Notes: generated from the sequence alone by a model not told the origin. DNA of 64,000 bases from Pseudomonas paralactis (GCF_001439735.1 NZ_JYLN01000010.1:151818-215817), one strand, 5' to 3'; counted from the stretch's first letter, positions 16,276 through 25,616 are shown. Program-made: numbers and translations.

Positions 16276-16557
16276 TCAGTCATCCACGGTAAACGTTACC
16301 CACCCGGCTCCGTCAGCGGGCCGCTCTATTTCGGCGATTACACCGCTGACGGAGGTGCCGTCCGGCATGTTCACCGTGACAAAGTTGGGATTGCCGGGCC
16401 ACTGCAGGGGAGTGTCAAAGTCCAGGCGGACCAGGGTTGGTTTGCCGCTACTCGTCAGATTTACGTCAACGTGTTCGTTAAGGCGTTCATCCGCCTGGGT
16501 TCCCAAGTGGCGCGAAGCCGTGATGATGCTGGCGGGGCCTTGATAGTCGTAAGACAT
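16276..16557 (-). CDS. hypothetical protein (93 aa)
   Basis: A small acidic, beta-rich protein (MSYDYQGPASIITASRHLGT..., FDTPLQWPGNPNFVTV, ending WVTFTVDD) with no signal peptide. The ATG at 16557 has AGGT about 8 nt upstream; 16611 is an alternative start giving an unusual N-terminus. It resembles short Pseudomonas proteins of the DUF4873/PilZ-size class only in length. Function unknown. Confidence 0.6.
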   Translation of the reverse strand: MSYDYQGPASIITASRHLGTQADERLNEHVDVNLTSSGKPTLVRLDFDTPLQWPGNPNFVTVNMPDGTSVSGVIAEIERPADGAGWVTFTVDD

Positions 16558-16655
16558 CTTGCAATACCTCATGCAAAGGGCGGCGGATGCGCCCGGGTTC
16601 TTGTGTGGCAAGCGCGGGTCAGTGATTGTTCAATCCAAATGACCCGGCGGCGCCG

Positions 16656-17420
16656 TCAGTGCGTGTGGGGCGTTGCGGTGGGGTCGTCGATCTGGATGAT
16701 CGTGCCCTGGCGCCAGGCATCTGCACCGGGTGCGACTGCCGGTGGGGCTATATCGGCGCGTGAGCGCTTTTTCTCGGTGCTGTCGATGCCCAGGCGCTGA
16801 TCGCGCTCGGCAACCATCTTCGGATCGGCGTGGCCGTCAGCGGTAAAGCCCATCATCAGTTGAGGCACACCCAATGGCAGGCGTTTGTGCAGGTCGGTAT
16901 GCCAGGTGTGCCAGGTCTTGCCGTAGGTGTGCACCAGTTTTTCCATCAGCGCGTGCTCGGCCACCGCGGGAATGCCGGGCGCGACCAGCTGGCCGGATTT
17001 CACCTCATGCACATGGCTGTGCCACAAGGCCTTCTCCGGGGCCGGCAGGCTGTTGAACAACTGCTCGCTGATGATGTACTCCACGCCCATCAACTTGGCG
17101 TCCTTGCGGTTGCCGTCGTAAATCACGCACTGGATCACCTCCTCGTTAAGGATGGCGCAGTAGTGGTGCGCTTCCATCTGCACGTCGGGGTGGCCGTTGT
17201 AGAAGTGAAAGCCGTCCAGATAGGCATTCAGCGCGTCGATGGGCGGGCGCGACTGCAGCAGCGCGGCACCGGTATCGAGTGCTCGCGTGCCTGGCGATTT
17301 GGCGTCACCCGGCGCCACCACGTTGGAGGCTGAGTCATTGCCCGCGCAAGCCGTCAGCGAGGCGACGCAAATGGCCAGGCACAGCGATGGGAGCGCAGGT
17401 TGCAGGCGGTGGATGTTCAT
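16656..17420 (-). CDS. DUF1264 (oil-body-associated-protein-like) lipoprotein
   Basis: A 254-residue lipoprotein: signal peptide with lipobox L-T-A-C at C25, then the OBAP/DUF1264 domain (LNAYLDGFHFYNGHPDVQ, EAHHYCAILNEEVIQCVIYD, LMGVEYIISEQLF, HSHVHEVKSGQL, YGKTWHTWH, LPLGVPQLMMGF). The same family occurs in plants as oil body-associated proteins; its biochemical role in bacteria is unknown. The many conserved His suggest metal or ligand binding (inference). It is a single gene with no obvious partner. Confidence 0.88.
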   Translation of the reverse strand: MNIHRLQPALPSLCLAICVASLTACAGNDSASNVVAPGDAKSPGTRALDTGAALLQSRPPIDALNAYLDGFHFYNGHPDVQMEAHHYCAILNEEVIQCVIYDGNRKDAKLMGVEYIISEQLFNSLPAPEKALWHSHVHEVKSGQLVAPGIPAVAEHALMEKLVHTYGKTWHTWHTDLHKRLPLGVPQLMMGFTADGHADPKMVAERDQRLGIDSTEKKRSRADIAPPAVAPGADAWRQGTIIQIDDPTATPHTH

Positions 17421-17553
17421 TGGGGATTCCCTCCATGGGCAGTTGTAGAGAACATCTAGAAAGCCTGTCGAGGAGGGTGTTCAACCGGATATGGGGGAGG
17501 CGGCGCGCAAGATTATGGAACAACCCTTCAGCGTGCCGGGTCATTTTTTATAA

Positions 17554-17796
17554 GTGTTCAACAACGCCCAAGTCACTGGCCTCGCGGCGGCTGCGCAACG
17601 CTGTGGTTATGCGCCTCAATACGCGCTACTGGTGGATTTCGCGTCGGACGCCAATGCCGTCATGAGCAACGGCACTTCGCCTTGTGCGGGTTGCCTGGCG
17701 ATCCCGACGGAGAACACCCATGGTTATGAACTGGTGGTCGACGGTGCGATTCAAGCCTGCGCGCTGACCCTTGCCGACTACCTTGCAACGTTGTGA
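17554..17796 (+). CDS. hypothetical short protein, possible gene remnant
   Basis: An 80-residue frame starting with GTG immediately after a TAA and without a recognisable SD. It contains QYALLVDFASDANAVMSNG and ends DGAIQACALTLADYLATL. It precedes the CinA-like gene by 26 bp in the same direction. Codon use fits coding DNA, but the abrupt N-terminus suggests a decayed or truncated gene. I do not recognise a family. Confidence 0.4.
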   Translation: MFNNAQVTGLAAAAQRCGYAPQYALLVDFASDANAVMSNGTSPCAGCLAIPTENTHGYELVVDGAIQACALTLADYLATL

Positions 17797-17822
17797 GCGC
17801 CCTGTGCAGGAGGATAGAACCC

Positions 17823-18323
17823 ATGTCCATCGCCGCCTCCACCATCGACTATCTGAAAACCCGCGAGCTTACGCTTACCAGCGCCGAGTCGTGTACGGCA
17901 GGCAAGATCATCACGCTGCTGTCTGAAATCGAGGGCGGTGGGGCATGTATCGAGAGCGGCTATGTCGTCTACTCACCGCAAGCCAAACAACGCTTATTGG
18001 GCGTGCGTGCGTACACGATTGAAACCTTCAACCTCACCAGTTGCGAGGTGGCCCGCGAAATGGCCGAAGGTGCCTTGCGAGACAGCTCGGCGCACATCGC
18101 AGTCGCCACCACCGGCTTGCTGGGGCCTGACGACAAGGACGGTATTCCGGCCGGGACCGTTTGTTTTGCCTGGGCGTATCGAGCCGGGAAGGCGTTGAGT
18201 GTATTCAGTCGCAAAGAGCGTTTCATGGGCACCCGGGAGCAGGTGCAGCTGTATGCGGCGCTGCATGCGTTGAAATGGCTGCCGCATTTTCACCAGCGGG
18301 CCTTGGCGGGGGAGCGGGGTTAG
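17823..18323 (+). CDS. CinA C-terminal domain protein / nicotinamide-nucleotide amidohydrolase
   Basis: A 166-residue stand-alone CinA-type domain (LTSAESCTAGKIITLLSEIEGGG, then SGYVVYSPQAKQRLLGV and ATTGLLGPD), the family that includes PncC, which deamidates NMN to nicotinate mononucleotide in pyridine nucleotide recycling. A strong AGGAGGA precedes the ATG at 17823. It is a shorter paralogue-type version with TGLLGPD in place of the usual TGIAGPxG, so activity should not be assumed. Confidence 0.82.
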   Translation: MSIAASTIDYLKTRELTLTSAESCTAGKIITLLSEIEGGGACIESGYVVYSPQAKQRLLGVRAYTIETFNLTSCEVAREMAEGALRDSSAHIAVATTGLLGPDDKDGIPAGTVCFAWAYRAGKALSVFSRKERFMGTREQVQLYAALHALKWLPHFHQRALAGERG

Positions 18324-18330
18324 CGGGCCG

Positions 18331-18633
18331 CTAGCCCTGCAGTTCGATATTCAACAGCAGCTCACTGGCGTCGTTCTTACTGGCGTCAACAACAATGCCA
18401 TGATAAGTGCAGCTTTCGCCTTTGATCGAAACCGTGTGGGCCTTCAATAATTGCTCCGGCCACGGCGCCAGGATTTGCAGCGAAACGCTCGCACCCGCTT
18501 GTACAACCTTTGCCATGCACTCGCAAGAAAGGGGGTTCACGCCGAGGAGCGTGTCTTGCAGGTAGTCGATTTTGACGCGTTGAAAGGGGTTAACAGCATC
18601 ATCGTGCATGGCAAGCCTCGTTGTGTTTTGCAT
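18331..18633 (-). CDS. hypothetical protein (100 aa)
   Basis: A small cytosolic protein with a PLSCEC motif near residue 36. Start and upstream stop overlap (TAATG), implying coupling to the DUF1652-like gene; an internal ATG at 18609 with GAGG spacing is an alternative. The LxCxC motif recalls DUF1652 proteins, so the two genes may be distant relatives. Function unknown. Confidence 0.6.
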   Translation of the reverse strand: MQNTTRLAMHDDAVNPFQRVKIDYLQDTLLGVNPLSCECMAKVVQAGASVSLQILAPWPEQLLKAHTVSIKGESCTYHGIVVDASKNDASELLLNIELQG

Positions 18634-18887
18634 TACTCCACGGAGGAGAGGCGGGATGATTGTCGCGAAACCACCATGTCTTCGAGGATTTCCCGAACGA
18701 GCCGATTGATCCCTGACTCGCCGTGATAAAGAGCACGGTTGATGTTGGCAATGGTGAACTGATTGGCATCGGGCGCGAGCACCGTCACCGACAGGCTGTT
18801 ATCCGGATTGATCGTGCAGGAGACACGGCAGTTGCGCAGCCGCCTCGCAAGCGCGCGCTGGATTTGCGCTTTGGTCAACGTGTCCAT
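18633..18887 (-). CDS. DUF1652-like small protein
   Basis: An 84-residue protein with the DUF1652-like core RVSCTINPDNSLSVTVLAPDA followed by GINRLVREILEDM. DUF1652 is a Pseudomonas-enriched family without known function. The frame remains open to 19010, but the ATG at 18887 gives the usual family N-terminus. It overlaps the downstream small gene by one base. Confidence 0.6.
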   Translation of the reverse strand: MDTLTKAQIQRALARRLRNCRVSCTINPDNSLSVTVLAPDANQFTIANINRALYHGESGINRLVREILEDMVVSRQSSRLSSVE

Positions 18888-19012
18888 GGGGTCACCGGAT
18901 AGCAGGCTTGAACGGATCAAGGTTAGCTCAAATAGGTTGTACGTAAATGCTAGCGAGTTGATGGCAAACCACTCGTCAGGGGCTCCATCTATTTGTTGAA
19001 CCCTGATCACCT

Positions 19013-19041
19013 GCGTCAGCCATATTGGGTATGGCTGACGC
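19013..19041. other. perfect 12-bp hairpin between divergent genes
   Basis: GCGTCAGCCATA-ttggg-TATGGCTGACGC. No T-tract follows, so a simple terminator is unlikely. It lies 33 bp before the small lipoprotein start and could be an operator or leader hairpin. Confidence 0.55.
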
Positions 19042-19073
19042 TTGCCTTATCTATCCGTTATAGGTGAAACCTC

Positions 19074-19223
19074 ATGAAGAAGCTCTATATGTGCCTGGGC
19101 CTTTGCAGTGCGTTCATGCTCCACGGCTGTTTCGACAGTTCCAATAACACCACCAAAGACAACACCAGCGGCAGCAAGTCCTCGGTGCAGATGCAGGAAG
19201 GCAAGGCCGACCAAAGCAAGTAA
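19074..19223 (+). CDS. small lipoprotein (49 aa)
   Basis: Begins MKKLYMCLGLCSAFMLHGC, a signal peptide with a lipobox-like L-H-G-C at residues 16-19, followed by a short Ser/Asn/Lys-rich hydrophilic tail. AGGTGA 9 nt upstream of the ATG is a credible SD. Typical of tiny envelope lipoproteins of unknown role. Confidence 0.65.
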   Translation: MKKLYMCLGLCSAFMLHGCFDSSNNTTKDNTSGSKSSVQMQEGKADQSK

Positions 19224-19241
19224 AAGAGCGCTTGAGGTTGT

Positions 19242-21107
19242 TCAGTCTCCCAGCAGCGTGGCGACAAAAGTGTTGTAAAAAACTCCCTTTGGGTCGCATA
19301 CCTTGCGAAAGGCGTTGAAGGCGTCGGTTCTCTGGCTTCGGTGCCGTGCAAGGTTCTTCAAAAAGGCCGGGTTGAAGGGGGCGGAGGACGTTTGCGAGGG
19401 TTGAGTGGGGTCATAGAAGGCGAACATTTTGCCGGTATGGGGCATCCCTCCCAGGTCAACCCAGGCTCTTTCGATAGCTGCAAAAAAATCCAGCAGGCGA
19501 CCCGGGTAATCAGATGCCGGGGTAGCAGGCACGTACCCGATAAGGTCGAGGTTTACGAAAGTGGCATTGGGGGTTTGCGTGTATGTCCCGGCCAATGCCG
19601 TATCGCCGCCCCGCACAAAGCGGAACTCCAGCGGGGCAACGACCAGGAAGTCGCTGGAGCCCTTGATACGTGTTCTCACCGCATCAAGCCCTTGCCAGGC
19701 TTTACTCAGGCCACTGTCATCCAGCGCCGGTAGCTCGATAAAGTACGACATGAAAATGACGCGTGAAGCTTTGGTCAGCCACAAGTCGGAGTAGACCGCC
19801 GCGGCTTCATCGAAGAGCGTTTCGATGGTGAGGAACCCTGCATCAATGATCGCGCTCGCGGTTGTGGTGTTGCCGCCATACTGAGCAGCGATGAGGGGAG
19901 GCTCGACGATGGGTTCAAACGGTATCAGGTAGGGCGCCCCGAACACGTTTTCTCCCGCGAGGGCACACGCATTCGGTACGTTTTTCTTCAGGTTTGGAAC
20001 CTGCGTCGCAGGCGATGCAACCACGTCCCACCACAACACCAGGAAGTTGTCGGTGTAGGGATTGAGAAAGGACTCAACGCGGTCATGCTCTGTGAGCAGC
20101 GCTTTGAACCGGGCGATGAATGCTTGCTCGTTGTCACAGACAATATTCTTTTCCTTGCCTGAGTTCAATGTCGTGGCCCATGGGCGTGGCAATACCTCAA
20201 GGGTGACGGAGGTGACGATTCCCAATGCACCCAGAGACACGCGCGCGAACTGCAAGGGCGACCATCCGCTGACTGCAGGCGTTTGCGCATCAATGATACG
20301 CACCTGACCGTCCGGCCCCATAAGGGTGAACGCCGAGGCGGTTTCCGCAAAGATCGGTGCGTTGATCGTGGCCCCATGGACATCGACGGCTGTCATCCCG
20401 CCGAGGCTGAAGAAGCCGCCGGCGGTGGCGGTCTGTAGCATCATGTCATGGGCGGTGAGGAAGGCATCCAGCTCATCTTCGCGCACGCCGGTGTTCACGG
20501 TGATCGTATTTTCGGTGGCGTTGAGCACCATTGACTGATCTCCATGGAGCCCCAAGTCTGCATAACAGGACAGGTCGATAAGCCAGCGGCGGGGGTTTGG
20601 GACGCTGCGATTGTCTTCGGCAACCAGGGCCGGCTGTGCATGCCGTTGGCCCGATACGCGCACCGTCGCGCCCGCCGCGTCGGCCTGGCGAATGATGTCT
20701 TGAAGCTCGGCGAGATGAGTGGGGGAGAAGTAGCCTTGACCATCGATTTCCAGGGTATCGACGATGTTCTGGGCCCAGTTTTTCCACGGTAGCGGCTGAA
20801 CCTTGAAGTTCAGGGTCGTGCCCGTTACTTCATAGGCGGCCAGCCTGCCGTTATTGGCTGTTTGGACTAACGGCTCTCCCCGATTTTGGATGCCGGCGAC
20901 GGCGGACACATAAGGAGCGACGCCGATTGCATCCGCCGGAATGCCTAGTGATGCCAGTGAAGGGCTGACTTTGTATAAACCATTTTCGAAGTTGCCACTG
21001 TTCCAATCGCAGGTATGCCATTGGCCTGTCGAATCCAGCCACTGAATCGAAAAGTTCATGACGAAAATGCCGTTGTTAAGGCAACCAATGCGCTCGACTT
21101 GTTTCAT
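19242..21107 (-). CDS. FAD-dependent oxidase (VAO/PCMH type, class II cholesterol-oxidase-like) with extra N-terminal module
   Basis: A 621-residue protein. Residues 1 to about 105 form a module also found alone in the upstream gene (21234-21560). About 110-300 is a PCMH-type FAD domain (LQDIIRQADAAGATVRVSGQ..., TATAGGFFSLGGMTAVDVHGA, ARVSLGALGIVTSVTLEV), followed by a substrate domain ending KVCDPKGVFYNTF. Arrangement and motifs resemble class II cholesterol oxidases and other sugar/sterol oxidases of the VAO family. Substrate unknown. No signal peptide is seen. It follows the small gene by 126 bp on the same strand. Confidence 0.8.
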   Translation of the reverse strand: MKQVERIGCLNNGIFVMNFSIQWLDSTGQWHTCDWNSGNFENGLYKVSPSLASLGIPADAIGVAPYVSAVAGIQNRGEPLVQTANNGRLAAYEVTGTTLNFKVQPLPWKNWAQNIVDTLEIDGQGYFSPTHLAELQDIIRQADAAGATVRVSGQRHAQPALVAEDNRSVPNPRRWLIDLSCYADLGLHGDQSMVLNATENTITVNTGVREDELDAFLTAHDMMLQTATAGGFFSLGGMTAVDVHGATINAPIFAETASAFTLMGPDGQVRIIDAQTPAVSGWSPLQFARVSLGALGIVTSVTLEVLPRPWATTLNSGKEKNIVCDNEQAFIARFKALLTEHDRVESFLNPYTDNFLVLWWDVVASPATQVPNLKKNVPNACALAGENVFGAPYLIPFEPIVEPPLIAAQYGGNTTTASAIIDAGFLTIETLFDEAAAVYSDLWLTKASRVIFMSYFIELPALDDSGLSKAWQGLDAVRTRIKGSSDFLVVAPLEFRFVRGGDTALAGTYTQTPNATFVNLDLIGYVPATPASDYPGRLLDFFAAIERAWVDLGGMPHTGKMFAFYDPTQPSQTSSAPFNPAFLKNLARHRSQRTDAFNAFRKVCDPKGVFYNTFVATLLGD

Positions 21108-21233
21108 GTTGGTTTCCTGTTACGTGGTTTTTAATATGAGATGGGTGGGGTGTTAAAAAGGAACGCCGGCGCCAACTTCTAACGGCAAGTCACGAAAAGT
21201 TGGTTCCGGGTATCCAACGGAAAAGAACGTAGG

Positions 21234-21560
21234 TTATTCGATCAAGTTAATTGCGAACCCAATGATAGTTGTTCCTACTGCATCATAGGTCGCGATCTGG
21301 CCATTGGCTGCATACCCCACAAACGGCGTACCTTGGCCGGATGACCCCGCCAGTGCATGCCCATATACCGTGACGGCCAGCGCGTCGGGCGGTACGCCGA
21401 TGGTTTCCAGGTTTGGTGTGGTCCGAGATTGCGCCACCGGGTAGTCGCCGCTGTTCCAAGTGGACGTGTACCATTTGCCGTCGCTCTTGAGCCATTGGAC
21501 CTTGAAGTTAAATACGTAACCGCCCTTATTGTTGACGGTGATTTTTTGAACTTGTCTCAT
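21234..21560 (-). CDS. stand-alone copy of the oxidase N-terminal module
   Basis: A 108-residue protein (MRQVQKITVNNKGGYVFNF..., WYTSTWNSGDYPVA, NLETIGVPPDALAVTVYG) alignable end to end with residues 1-105 of the downstream FAD oxidase. It is predicted all-beta with conserved Trp and a WNSG motif. It has a good SD (AGGAGATAACC) and no signal peptide. It could be a partner subunit or carbohydrate/lipid-binding module; function unknown. Confidence 0.8.
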   Translation of the reverse strand: MRQVQKITVNNKGGYVFNFKVQWLKSDGKWYTSTWNSGDYPVAQSRTTPNLETIGVPPDALAVTVYGHALAGSSGQGTPFVGYAANGQIATYDAVGTTIIGFAINLIE

Positions 21561-22024
21561 GGTTATCTCCTGCTGTTGCAGTTAGGTGGAATGAGTACAC
21601 GTCAGCCCTGTCTCTTCGCGACAGGTTTTTATTACTTGAGATGATTGCACTGCTGAGAGGCGATAGTGAACCCAGAAATCAAACGGGTCGCCTCGCGCCC
21701 CGTTTACTGACTGCTGTCAAGTGAGTGAGCGGTTTGTCGCACACTGACCTACATCACTTATTAGATGGGATATCTTGTTTGTAACTGCCAACACAAGGTT
21801 GGAGGGCATCAGGATGATGTTGGACGGGGTTAGCCTCCTTGGCTGCTGGGTTGAGTCCTTTCTGACACTGAGGTGAGGTTAGTCGCGGTGCGGATGACCT
21901 GCCAGGTTCAGTGGAAAACTATTTAGCTATAAGCTCAATATCGGAAATACCCGTCGCGGAGCCTGTTCTCTGCGGTATGCAACGCCCCGGCCCGCCAATG
22001 GTCCGAAGCGTTGCACTTTTTACC
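21561..22024. other. 464-bp gene-free region
   Basis: Upstream region of the module gene and downstream of the cytochrome c gene. A hairpin CCTGTC-tcttcgc-GACAGG with a T5 tract (21607-21630) reads rightwards although no rightward gene precedes it. No credible ORF or repeat was seen in the rest. Confidence 0.5.
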
Positions 22025-23365
22025 TCAGCGCATATGCAGGATGATCGGGCTGCTGCTCGCCGGATCGGTATGCCCGCGCAACTTGCCCACCGCCTTCACA
22101 TCGACGGCGCCGCCGTTGTTGCCCCACGTACTGCGCACGTAGCTCAGCACGTCGGCGATTTCCTGATCGGACAACTGCTCACGAAACGCCGGCATCCGGT
22201 ACGCGTCCGGCATCCCGGCGGCTACAACGCGCTGTGAGCCGTTGAGGGTGATGTTGATCGCCGAGGCGCTTTCCTTGGCCAGCGCCGACGTAGCGCCGGC
22301 CAGGGGCGGCATCCATTCGGGCTGGCCTTTGCCGTCGAGCCCGTGGCACGAGGCGCAGCGGGTCGCGTAAGTGTACGCGCCGGGGGCATCCTGGCTCGCC
22401 GTCACCGCCTGATACTGCCAGGGGCTGCCGTCGCGCTGTGGGTCGCCGGGCAGGGATTTGAGATAGCGGGCGATAGCGGCCAGGTCATCGTCCTGCATGA
22501 ACTGCGTGGAGTTGTTGAAGGCTTCGGTCATCGAGCCGTAGACCACGGCATGGGCATTACGCCCGGTCTTGAGGAACTGCACGATCTGCGCTTCGGTCCA
22601 GCGGCCCAGGCCGGTGTTGGGATCCTGGCGCAGGCTGGGGGCGTACCAGCCATCGAGCAGTGCACCGGCGAGGAATGGCGCGCCCGATTCGTCCAGGGCT
22701 TTCTCGTTGAAGGCCAGGCCACGCGGGGTATGGCAACTGCCGCAGTGGCCGGGGCCCTGGACGATATAGGCGCCACGGTTCCACAGCGCGTCCTGGTCGG
22801 GCTTGGCGGCGTAAGTGGCGGTGGGCGCAAACAGGCCATTCCACAGGGCGATAGGCCAGCGCAGGTTGAGCGGCCAGGGAATATCGCTGGGGATGTTCGG
22901 CTGGTTGGCCGGTTGCACGCCCTTCATGAAGAACGCATACAGCGCCTTCACATCGTCGTCGCTGAGTTTTACGTAAGACGGGTAGGGCATGGCCGGGTAC
23001 AGCCGACGGCCGCCCGGTGCAACGCCCTGGCGCACAGCGCGATCGAAGTCGGCCAGGCTGTAGGTGCCTATGCCATGCTCGCGGTCGGGGGTGATGTTGG
23101 TGGCGTGGATCGCCCCCAATGGCGTGGCCATTTCCAGGCCACCGGCGAAGGGCTGCTTGCCGGCCAGGCTGTGGCAAGCCACGCAGTCACTTACCCGCGC
23201 GACGTATTCGCCGCGACTGACCAAAGCCGGGTCGAAACTGGTGGCCTGTTGCTGTTCAAACGGCGAGGCGGGCTCGCGGGTCACGTACCAGGCCAGCAGG
23301 CCTGCGGCGACCAGGCAGGGCAGCGCCAGCCAGCCTGCGGTTCTTGCGAATCGGCGGTTGTTCAT
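22025..23365 (-). CDS. triheme cytochrome c subunit of membrane dehydrogenase
   Basis: A 446-residue protein with an N-terminal membrane anchor/signal (about 8-28) and three heme c motifs, CVACH, CGSCH and CASCH, the layout of cytochrome subunits of alcohol/aldehyde dehydrogenases and of the NicB-type electron acceptor. It passes electrons from the molybdenum subunit encoded upstream to the respiratory chain at the periplasmic face. It lies 16 bp after the Mo subunit in the same operon. Confidence 0.93.
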   Translation of the reverse strand: MNNRRFARTAGWLALPCLVAAGLLAWYVTREPASPFEQQQATSFDPALVSRGEYVARVSDCVACHSLAGKQPFAGGLEMATPLGAIHATNITPDREHGIGTYSLADFDRAVRQGVAPGGRRLYPAMPYPSYVKLSDDDVKALYAFFMKGVQPANQPNIPSDIPWPLNLRWPIALWNGLFAPTATYAAKPDQDALWNRGAYIVQGPGHCGSCHTPRGLAFNEKALDESGAPFLAGALLDGWYAPSLRQDPNTGLGRWTEAQIVQFLKTGRNAHAVVYGSMTEAFNNSTQFMQDDDLAAIARYLKSLPGDPQRDGSPWQYQAVTASQDAPGAYTYATRCASCHGLDGKGQPEWMPPLAGATSALAKESASAINITLNGSQRVVAAGMPDAYRMPAFREQLSDQEIADVLSYVRSTWGNNGGAVDVKAVGKLRGHTDPASSSPIILHMR

Positions 23366-23381
23366 GGGCGTTCCCTGTGGG

Positions 23382-25616
23382 TTAACTGAAGGTGTGACGG
23401 CTCAAGGGCAAGCTGCGGATGCGCTGGCCGGTCAACTGTGCCACCGCATTGACCACCGCCGGTGCCACGGCAGGCAATGGCGGTTCACCGATGCCACCCA
23501 TCTTTTCGCCGCTCTCAATGATCTTCACGTGGACCTGCGCCATCCGCGAGGGCGGCAGGATCGGATACAGATCGTAGTTACGCGCCCGTGGCATACCGTT
23601 CACGTACACCGCTTCCTCCAGCAACGTTTGCGACAGCCCCAGGGCTACCGCGCCACTGACCTGGGCTTGAATGATCGCCGGGTTGACGATGCTGCCCGGG
23701 TCGATGGCCTCCCAGATATGGTGGACCTTGACCTGGCCGTTCTCGATCGACACTTCGGCGACGACCGCCGCGTGCGAGCCAAAGGGCGAAGCCATGGCCA
23801 CCCCGCGTGCGCGGCGCGTGCCGTCCTCTGCGGTGTAGGGGCCACGCTTCCAGCCACCGGACAGCTCGCCCACCGCTTGCAGCAAGGTGGTCAGCCGCGG
23901 GTTGTCGCGCAGCAGGTGCAGGCGCAACTCATACGGGTCGTGGCCACCTTTGTCCGCCAGCTCATCCAGAAATGACTCGTAGAAGAAGTCATTGAGGGAA
24001 TTACCCACCGAACGCCAGTAGCCGAGCATCGGCGCGCCCTTGACGTAAATCTGCGCGATGCGCTTGTTGGGGATCGCATAACTCTTGCCCGACAAACCTT
24101 CGAGGGCGGTAGGGTCGATCTGCTCACCCTGTTTACCACTGAGGGCTTCGGTCGGGCCTTCGGTGGCACTGACCGCTTCGATAGCCACCGGCAGGCCCTT
24201 GTCATCCAGCGCAGCGCGGAACTTGACCACGGCGAGCGGGCGCAGCACATCGCGCAGGAACTCTTCCTCACGGCTCCAGATCAGCTTGATCGGGCGGCCA
24301 ACTGCCTTGGCCAGCGCGATGGCCTGCGGATACGGGTTGGCCGAGTCGTACAGAAAATGCCGCCCAAAAAAGCCCCCCAGCAGCGGGGAGTGCAGGGTGA
24401 TCTGCTCGTTACTCAGGCCGGTGCGCTTGGCAATATCGGCACGGAACATATCCGGCGCCTGGTTGGGCAGCCACACCTCAAGCGTGCCGTCGGGGTTAAA
24501 GCGCGCCAGGGCTGAAGGCGGCTCCAGTTGGGCATGGTTGAGGTATTGGTTATGGTAAGTGGCCTCGACTCGGGTCTTGGCGCCGGCCAGTGTGCCGGCG
24601 ACATCGCCCTGGTTTTCGTCGTCGCGTGCCGGGCCTTGCTGGGTAGCGAGGAAGTCGCGGTATTTGTCGCTGGAGAAATCCGCCGGCATCGCCCGTACGG
24701 TCGAGTTGGCAGAGGCTTCCTGCCATTGCACCTGGATCGCTTCCACCGCCCGCTTGGCGTGCCACCAGCGTTCGGCAACCACGGCCACGGCGCCTGGCAA
24801 GGTGTGAACCGAATGCACGCCCGGCATGGCCTCGACCTGGGCCTGGTTACGCAGGCTGCCCACGTTCATGCCCAGGCGCGGTGCGTGCTGGACGGCGGCG
24901 TGGAGCATGTTGTCGACTTTAAGGTCGATGGTGTAAAGCGCCTTGCCGGTGGACTTGTCATAAGCGTCCAGGCGTTTAACCGGCTTGCCGATCCAACGGA
25001 ACTGGCTCGGATCGCGCAGGGTGATGGTGGCAGGGTCGGGCACCGGCATGTCGAGGGCACGACCGGCCAGCTCGCCGTAACCCACGGAGCGGCCTGATGC
25101 GGCGTGTACCACGCGGCCAGGCTGGGTGGTCAACTCGCTGAGCGGTACGCGCAGTTGCTCGGCGCCGGCTTGCATCAGCATGGCGCGGGCGAGGGCGCCC
25201 AGGCGGCGCATGGTCGGGTAACTCATGCGCACCGACATGCTGCCGCCGGTGATACGCAGGCCGTTTTCCATCACCACGTAAGCTTCGCCCGGCGGGGCGG
25301 CTTCGACGATAAAGGTGGCAGGGTCGGCATCCAGCTCTTCGCCGATAATTTGTGCCATGGCGGTGTGGGTGCCCTGGCCGCCTTCCATGAACGGGCTGAG
25401 CAGACGCACGCTGCCGTCCGGACGAATCTCCAGGAACGCCGGTACCTGGGTGCCGCGTTCAGCGGCGCCGGTAGCGGCTTGCACCCGTGACGTGCCCAGG
25501 GGCAAGCCAAAGCCGATCACCAGTGCACCCACGGCGGTACTGGCAAGAAAACGCCGACGCGACAGGTTGATCGGCGCTTCAAATTTAACGTCGGGCAGGA
25601 TCTCGGACATCTTCAT
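23382..25616 (-). CDS. molybdopterin-binding subunit, xanthine dehydrogenase family (IorB/AldH-like)
   Basis: A 744-residue large subunit with a twin-arginine signal (NLSRRRFLASTAVGA), so the complex is exported folded. Moco-binding segments are visible (PFMEGGQGTHTAMAQIIGEELD, GGFFGRHFLYDS, and GSIVNPAIIQAQVSGAVALGL near the C-terminus). The family hydroxylates N-heterocycles (isoquinoline, nicotinate) or oxidises aldehydes; the substrate cannot be settled from sequence. The start at 25616 overlaps the 2Fe-2S subunit stop by one base; the longer frame to 25790 is antisense-type noise. Confidence 0.92.
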   Translation of the reverse strand: MKMSEILPDVKFEAPINLSRRRFLASTAVGALVIGFGLPLGTSRVQAATGAAERGTQVPAFLEIRPDGSVRLLSPFMEGGQGTHTAMAQIIGEELDADPATFIVEAAPPGEAYVVMENGLRITGGSMSVRMSYPTMRRLGALARAMLMQAGAEQLRVPLSELTTQPGRVVHAASGRSVGYGELAGRALDMPVPDPATITLRDPSQFRWIGKPVKRLDAYDKSTGKALYTIDLKVDNMLHAAVQHAPRLGMNVGSLRNQAQVEAMPGVHSVHTLPGAVAVVAERWWHAKRAVEAIQVQWQEASANSTVRAMPADFSSDKYRDFLATQQGPARDDENQGDVAGTLAGAKTRVEATYHNQYLNHAQLEPPSALARFNPDGTLEVWLPNQAPDMFRADIAKRTGLSNEQITLHSPLLGGFFGRHFLYDSANPYPQAIALAKAVGRPIKLIWSREEEFLRDVLRPLAVVKFRAALDDKGLPVAIEAVSATEGPTEALSGKQGEQIDPTALEGLSGKSYAIPNKRIAQIYVKGAPMLGYWRSVGNSLNDFFYESFLDELADKGGHDPYELRLHLLRDNPRLTTLLQAVGELSGGWKRGPYTAEDGTRRARGVAMASPFGSHAAVVAEVSIENGQVKVHHIWEAIDPGSIVNPAIIQAQVSGAVALGLSQTLLEEAVYVNGMPRARNYDLYPILPPSRMAQVHVKIIESGEKMGGIGEPPLPAVAPAVVNAVAQLTGQRIRSLPLSRHTFS

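Noticed and set aside
21607..21630. Terminator for a rightward gene
   Set aside because: Stem and T-run exist but no rightward gene precedes it; noted only as a hairpin.
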